DNA of 16,123 nt from JALOOE01 sp964423545 (GTDB lineage: Bacteria > Chloroflexota > Anaerolineae > CG2-30-64-16), in contig CAYRFV010000115.1 of assembly GCA_964423545.1 (NCBI GenBank), forward strand, positions 1-16,123. Direction: 5' to 3'. Below are positions 12,214-16,123 of this stretch, piece after piece. Position numbers and translations under genes: made by a program. The notes beneath the pieces are model-generated. The model saw only the letters and a program-made list of their open reading frames with translations, was not told the DNA's origin and ran no database searches. Within the stretch, counting starts at the first letter, position 1; every line of letters begins with the position of its first letter.

Positions 12214-12660
12214 ATGAACGACAGAGTCGCAGGAGCTGCGGACGGCGCAACCACTGCCCAACACGTCACACTCGAGGGCGGCTCCACCCAATCCGTCACC
12301 GCCGAAACGGTGACCGTCAACGGCGGCAGCATCGGTCAGGCCAACGCGGTCACAATCAACCTGACGGACGGCGGCATCGCCCAGGCCCAGGCAAACTCGA
12401 TCAGCGTGACCGACGGCGGCATTGCTCTGGCCAAGGGTGAGCTCATCAGCGTCCAGGAAGGCGGCGTTGCGGCAGCCTTGGGCCGCCGCGTCGAGGTGCG
12501 CGGCGGCTCCATCGCCTTCGTGGCGGCCGGCGAGGTTGGCGGCGATGCGAGGGTGCTGATCGACCTGCGCGCGGCGGTCGTTTTCGGACTGCTCGTCGGA
12601 CTGTTGATCGGGGTGTTCAAGCTGCTGGCACACCGCCGCGCAGATCTGCTCGATCTCTGA
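12214..12660 (+). CDS. Membrane protein with six 15-residue solenoid-like repeats
   Basis: A 148-residue protein of a family I do not recognise. After 17 N-terminal residues come six gapless 15-residue repeats (18-32, 33-47, 48-62, 63-77, 78-92, 93-107) with consensus [VI]x[VL]x[DEGN]G[GS][IV]AxAxAxx, for example ISVTDGGIALAKGEL. Alternating small hydrophobics and regular Gly-Gly turns suggest a narrow beta-solenoid or stacked beta-arcs. The repeats end at a polar GGDAR, then one membrane helix (about 120-137, AVVFGLLVGLLIGVFKLL) and a short basic tail, so the repeat domain is tethered by a C-terminal anchor. There is no signal peptide, so the repeats are probably cytoplasmic with a tail anchor, though the orientation is uncertain. 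ATG 12214 follows an excellent GGAGAGGGAG. The MFS gene begins 31 bp later, so they are likely co-transcribed. Confidence 0.8.
   Translation: MNDRVAGAADGATTAQHVTLEGGSTQSVTAETVTVNGGSIGQANAVTINLTDGGIAQAQANSISVTDGGIALAKGELISVQEGGVAAALGRRVEVRGGSIAFVAAGEVGGDARVLIDLRAAVVFGLLVGLLIGVFKLLAHRRADLLDL
12265..12534 (+). repeat. Six diverged 45-bp coding repeats
   Basis: Each unit encodes one 15-residue repeat of the protein above. The register is exact over six units, with conserved GGCGGC-type codons for the Gly-Gly turn, but the DNA copies are diverged, so this is an old protein-level repeat and not a recent tandem array. Confidence 0.8.
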
Positions 12661-12691
12661 TGTCCACCGGACTTCGATCAGGTTGGGCGCT

Positions 12692-14077
12692 ATGCTCCTG
12701 TTCGCGATGATGCATGCTCGCCAGGCGCTGCGGTTGTTTCGGAACGCGCTGGCCTGGTTGTTGGAGCTCCACAAGCCTGTCCCGGAGCGCAGCGAGGCCG
12801 AGATCGCGGCGGAGGTGGAGCGCAACTACCGGTGGAACTTCTCAGTCAACCTGCTGGATGGAGCGTTCTTCTGGTTCGGCGCAAGTTTTATGTCAAGCGC
12901 CACGATCCTGCCGTTGTATGTCAGCAAGCTGACGACGAGCCCACTGGCGATCGGGCTGCTGGCGGTTCTGGGACAGGCCTCCTGGTATCTGCCGCAGCTT
13001 TTCACCGCCAACCTCGTAGAGCGACTGGCCCGCAAGAAGGCGGTGGTCGTCAACCTGGGCCTCTTCCTCGAACGCCTGCCGGTGTGGGGGCTGGTGCTGT
13101 CTGCCCTGATCGCAGTGAGCAATCCGACCCTGGCTCTCGTCCTCTTCTTCATCTGCCTGGCCTGGCACGGGCTGGGCGCAGGCTCACTCGGCGCAGCGTG
13201 GCAGGACATGATCGCCAGCATGTTCCCGGTGGAGCGCCGCGGCCGTTTCGTGGGCATCACGAACTTCATCGGCGCCGGCACCGGCGCACTGGGGGGCATT
13301 GCCACGACATGGCTGCTCACCAATCTGCCCTACTCGATGAACTTCGTTGCCCTCTTTGCCATCGCTGCGACGGCCATCCTGATCAGTTGGGGCTGGCTGG
13401 CGCTGGCGCGCGAACCGGTGCAAAGATCGACGACGCCGCGGCGCAGCACGGTCGAATACCTGGTCGGCCTGCCCGATCTGCTCCGGCGCGACCACAACTT
13501 CCGCCGCTTCCTGATCGCCCGGCTGCTGATGGCGCTGGCGGGCATGGGCATAGGGTTCATCACCGTGTCGGCGATCAACCGGTGGCAGATCCCCGATAGT
13601 ACGGCCGGCCTCTTCACTATCGCGTTTCTCGCCGGACAGACGGCGGGCTACATCGGCTTCGGATTCCTGGCAGATCGCTTCGGACACAAGCTCGCGCTGG
13701 AGCTAGCGATCCTGGCCTCCACCCTCGGTTTTGCCTTGACGTGGCTGGCTCCTACGCCCGAGTGGTACTTCGCTTCGTTCATCCTGTTCGGCATCGGATC
13801 AAGCGCCATGGTCGGGTCCGCCATGCTGGTGGTCATGGAGTTCTGCGCGCCGGAGCGAAGGCCGACTTATGTAGGCATCAGCAGCACAGGGGTGGGCGCC
13901 GTCAGCTTCGTTGCGCCGCTGATCGGCGCAGCACTGGCAAGCATCAGTTACGACCTGCTTTTCGCGGTGTGCGTGGTCATCAGCAGCCTCGCGCTGATCC
14001 TGATGCGCTGGTGGGTGCGCGAGCCGCGTTGGACGCGGTCCAACACGGCAAGCGGCACGCCGGTCGCGAACCAGTGA
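12692..14077 (+). CDS. MFS transporter
   Basis: A 461-residue major facilitator superfamily permease with about 12 hydrophobic helices and two halves. Motif-A-like loops follow helix 2 of each half: VERLARKKAVV in the first and ADRFGHKLALEL (from about residue 327) in the second. The first ~45 residues are an amphipathic cytoplasmic extension (LLELHKPVPERSEAEIAAEVERNYRWNF begins the family-like part). ATG 12692 is chosen over TTG 12683, which has no ribosome site; ATG 12707 or 12710 is also possible. The substrate is unknown. The gene lies between the repeat protein and a glycoside hydrolase whose GTG start overlaps this stop (GTGA), so export or import of sugars or oligosaccharides is plausible but unproven. 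Confidence 0.92.
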   Translation: MLLFAMMHARQALRLFRNALAWLLELHKPVPERSEAEIAAEVERNYRWNFSVNLLDGAFFWFGASFMSSATILPLYVSKLTTSPLAIGLLAVLGQASWYLPQLFTANLVERLARKKAVVVNLGLFLERLPVWGLVLSALIAVSNPTLALVLFFICLAWHGLGAGSLGAAWQDMIASMFPVERRGRFVGITNFIGAGTGALGGIATTWLLTNLPYSMNFVALFAIAATAILISWGWLALAREPVQRSTTPRRSTVEYLVGLPDLLRRDHNFRRFLIARLLMALAGMGIGFITVSAINRWQIPDSTAGLFTIAFLAGQTAGYIGFGFLADRFGHKLALELAILASTLGFALTWLAPTPEWYFASFILFGIGSSAMVGSAMLVVMEFCAPERRPTYVGISSTGVGAVSFVAPLIGAALASISYDLLFAVCVVISSLALILMRWWVREPRWTRSNTASGTPVANQ

Positions 14078-15768
14078 CATCCAGCATTCTGCGCGGCATC
14101 CTGGCCTGCACGATCCTGGCCGGGACGGCGCTGGAGCTGGCCCGGCCCGCCACCGCGCAGACGCACACGCCGCCCGATCCGCGCTTCGGCATCGTCGAGA
14201 CTTACGTCAATCCCGCCGCCGCGACCGAAGCCGGCGCCGGTTACACGCGCATCATCCTCCGCTGGGACGTGATCCAGCCGGCCGGGCCTGCTGACTGGAA
14301 GCCAGCAAATGTCCCCGACCCCTTCATTGCACGAGAGCTGGCGGACGGCCGACAGGTCGTGGGGCTACTTATCGGCACGCCGGCCTGGGCGAGCGCGGAT
14401 GGGGTGGCCGATGCGCGCGCCGTGCCCAAGATGGAAGCCTGGGAAGCATTCGCGCGCCGCATGGCGCAGCACTACCGCGGCCGCATCCAGCACTGGATCA
14501 TCTGGAACGAACCGGATGTGTGGGAGCCTGGGCATCCTGGCAGCACGTGGCTGGGCAGCGAAGCCGACTATGCCCGTCTGCTCGAGACGGCCTATCGCGC
14601 CATCAAAGAGGTCGATCCAGGGGCGCAGGTGGCGATGGCGGGGCAAACGTACTTCTGGGATTGGACGCACGGCCGCCGCCTCTACCTCGACCGTCTGCTC
14701 GATATCATCGCCGCGGATCCCGATGCGAAGTCCCACGGCTACTTCTTCGATATCGTGCCGTATCACCTCTACTTCAATCCGGTGCAGCCGCCCCGGATCA
14801 TCGGCGAGGTGAAGGGGTCTCTGGCGCGGCATGGCATCGCGGGCAAGGAAATCTGGATCAACGAGACCAACGCACCGCCTTCGGATGATCCGACCGAGCA
14901 GCCATGGTCAACCCCCCGCTATCGCACCTCGCTGGATGAACAAGCAGCGTTCGTGATCCAGCAGATCGCGCAGGCGTTCGCGGCCGGAGCTGCTCGCGTC
15001 GCGTTCTACAAGCTGCGCAACAGCGCCGACCACCCCGAATCGATTGAGCCGTTCGGTCTGCTGCGCGGCGACGATTCGCGGCGTCCAGCATTCGACGCCT
15101 TTCGGACGGCCGCCGCCTACTTGGGTGGCTTTCGCAGCGTGTCGAAGCAGGAAGCGGGGCAAACGGTCGCAGTCACCTTCGACCGCGGCGGCCAGACCAC
15201 CACCGTGCTGTGGACATGGGGGCAAACGCCAGCAGTCGTGCGCGTGAGGGCCATCGCCCCTACCGGGTTGCTGGTGGATGCCCGCGGACAAGCCGCACCG
15301 ATCACGGCCGTAGATGGCGTCTACGTCGTCGATTTGCCTGGGGCGAGGTGCAGCGCCGGCCCGGATTGCAGCATCGGTGGCGCGCCGCGGCTGCTGATCG
15401 AGGCGGGCGCACCTGCCGGCCGCGCCGCTCTCGCGCCAGCGCCGACGCTGCGACCCACCGCGTCCTCGACGATGACGGCTGCGCCTTCACCCTCCGCAAC
15501 CGCTACGGTGACTGCCGCCGCGGACGCGGCGGCAGTCAGCACGCCGACGTCTACGGCGTCTCCCACCGCCACGGCAGGAACGTCGCCGACGGCCGCGTCC
15601 TCACCGACCGCTTCCCCAGCCCCGGCGACCGCCGCACCTGCCATACCAGAAGGCGCGCCCGCACCGGCCGGCCATGATGGCGCTCGTGGCGATTGGATGC
15701 TGCCGGCCGTCCTGGTTGCACTCAGCGGCTTGCTGGCAGTCCTTGCGGCGGCGCGGCGCAGACCGTAA
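14074..15768 (+). CDS. Secreted, membrane-anchored glycoside hydrolase (clan GH-A-like)
   Basis: A 564-residue exported enzyme. A signal peptide (MTSSILRGILACTILAG..., cleavage near ATAQ-T30) leads into a TIM-barrel-like catalytic domain (about 35-350) of the GH39/GH5-like kind. The barrel has RWDVIQP at 63-69, the acid/base WNEPDVW (E146) after strand 4, PYHLYF (229-234), and the nucleophile WINETN (E264) after strand 7. A small beta domain (350-445) follows, as in GH39-type enzymes. Residues ~450-540 are a Thr/Ser/Pro/Ala-rich linker, and a final helix (about 541-560) ends with RRRP, anchoring the enzyme at the cell surface; there is no LPxTG sortase signal. GTG 14074 overlaps the MFS stop (GTGA), showing coupling. 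The substrate is likely a beta-linked plant-type or matrix sugar, but the exact family needs a database search. Confidence 0.9.
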   Translation: MTSSILRGILACTILAGTALELARPATAQTHTPPDPRFGIVETYVNPAAATEAGAGYTRIILRWDVIQPAGPADWKPANVPDPFIARELADGRQVVGLLIGTPAWASADGVADARAVPKMEAWEAFARRMAQHYRGRIQHWIIWNEPDVWEPGHPGSTWLGSEADYARLLETAYRAIKEVDPGAQVAMAGQTYFWDWTHGRRLYLDRLLDIIAADPDAKSHGYFFDIVPYHLYFNPVQPPRIIGEVKGSLARHGIAGKEIWINETNAPPSDDPTEQPWSTPRYRTSLDEQAAFVIQQIAQAFAAGAARVAFYKLRNSADHPESIEPFGLLRGDDSRRPAFDAFRTAAAYLGGFRSVSKQEAGQTVAVTFDRGGQTTTVLWTWGQTPAVVRVRAIAPTGLLVDARGQAAPITAVDGVYVVDLPGARCSAGPDCSIGGAPRLLIEAGAPAGRAALAPAPTLRPTASSTMTAAPSPSATATVTAAADAAAVSTPTSTASPTATAGTSPTAASSPTASPAPATAAPAIPEGAPAPAGHDGARGDWMLPAVLVALSGLLAVLAAARRRP

Positions 15769-15772
15769 CGGA

Positions 15773-16123
15773 TCAGGCGCAGCGCGGCAGCACGTCGCGC
15801 TGCGCGGCGACCAGCCTCTCCAGCGCCGCCGGTGCGCCTATCCTGTCACCGATCGCCGGGTCGACCCGAACCGCCTCCGCCAGCGCCGCGCGGTCCCGCC
15901 AGGCTGCACCCTCCGCGACGAGCTCATGAACATCTGAGACGCGGCGACAGAGTGCGCCCAACCGTCCAGGCAGACGGCCGACCTCGAGGCCGCGCACCGT
16001 GCTCCCCGCCACCATGGCAGGGACTTCCACCACGCGACCCTCGCACGCGACCCTCGGGCAAATCGGACAGGCAGCCGGCATCGGGCAGGTTAAGGATGGG
16101 CACGCGCCGAGTCGCGCTGGCTG
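15773..16123 (-). pseudogene. GH4 family glycosidase, C-terminal part, frameshifted
   Basis: The minus strand encodes the C-terminus of an NAD- and metal-dependent GH4 enzyme (alpha-galactosidase/alpha-glucosidase type; oxidation-elimination mechanism). Upstream the frame reads VPILNLPDAGCLSDLPEGRV, and the expected continuation VVEVPAMV is in another frame and runs to a TGA at 15773-15775 (ending VLPRCA). A perfect 13-bp tandem duplication at 16031-16056 sits exactly between the two. Deleting one copy joins them seamlessly into DLPEGRVVEVPA. As written, translation after the duplication hits a stop at 15924-15926. The N-terminal part, with the NAD-binding fold and catalytic Cys/His metal site, lies beyond the window. 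The gene converges on the glycoside hydrolase with only 4 bp between the two stops and no terminator in the gap. Confidence 0.85.
16031..16056. repeat. 13-bp perfect tandem duplication
   Basis: CACGCGACCCTCG occurs twice back to back (16031-16043 and 16044-16056). Being 13 bp long, it shifts the GH4 reading frame by one. It fits replication slippage, and could also be a sequencing or assembly error. Confidence 0.9.

Noticed and set aside
15420..15690. Repetitive Thr/Ser/Pro/Ala-rich coding stretch considered as a tandem repeat or sortase-linked wall anchor
   Set aside because: The codons are irregular with no fixed unit, and there is no LPxTG-type motif before the final helix; it is an ordinary low-complexity linker.

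Overview
The window is GC-rich with tightly packed genes and frequent GTG/TTG starts. It has the look of a Chloroflexota (Anaerolineae/Ardenticatenia-like) chromosome or metagenome contig. This placement is an inference from gene content: a Thermus-like ba3 oxidase operon with SCO proteins, a glycyl radical enzyme beside a glycerol-1-phosphate dehydrogenase-like gene, and a surface glycoside hydrolase with a Thr/Pro/Ser/Ala linker and C-terminal membrane anchor. There is no marker gene to prove it. No tRNA, rRNA, CRISPR array or insertion sequence was seen. The longest stretch without a gene (about 215 bp, 11999-12213) holds two divergent promoters and a structured leader.

Layout. (1) 1-142 (-): an internal piece of an HldE/RfaE2-type nucleotidyltransferase, butting abruptly onto (2) 123-1091 (+): the C-terminal part of a glycyl radical enzyme that has lost its catalytic-Cys half. 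(3) 1102-2346 (+): a glycerol-1-phosphate dehydrogenase-like protein. (4) 2347-2507: possible structured leader, then 2508-3836 (+): a CNNM/CorC 'hemolysin' membrane protein. (5) 3865-4733 (+): a VOC protein translationally coupled to a small lipoprotein, closed by a perfect hairpin terminator at 4774-4804. (6) 4828-11455 (-): a respiratory operon, read right to left: SCO-like protein lacking the Cu-ligand His, canonical SCO, oxidase subunit IIa (54 aa), subunit II (CuA), subunit I (ba3 type), a 777-aa fusion of cytochrome b + 2[4Fe-4S] ferredoxin + MvhD-like domain + cytochrome c, and a cytochrome c lipoprotein. A good promoter lies at 11527-11555. (7) 11580-11998 (-): an ABC-2 permease pseudogene with an internal deletion. 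(8) 12214-15768 (+): a six-repeat predicted solenoid membrane protein, an MFS transporter and an anchored glycoside hydrolase. (9) 15773-16123 (-): the end of a GH4 glycosidase broken by a 13-bp tandem duplication.

The most remarkable item is the fusion protein in the oxidase operon. It carries all four cytochrome b heme ligands, a ferredoxin, an MvhD-type domain normally seen with heterodisulfide reductase/hydrogenase complexes, and an exported cytochrome c whose closest visible relative is the next gene. It lacks a recognisable PEWY motif, and no Rieske gene is in the window. A plausible reading (inference) is a one-chain electron conduit linking a cytoplasmic iron-sulfur donor, the quinone pool and cytochrome c to the ba3 oxidase. 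It does not look like an ordinary bc complex.

Three loci (the left junction, the ABC-2 gene and the GH4 gene) show gene breakage. Each could be real decay or, at the left junction and the GH4 duplication, an assembly or sequencing artefact.
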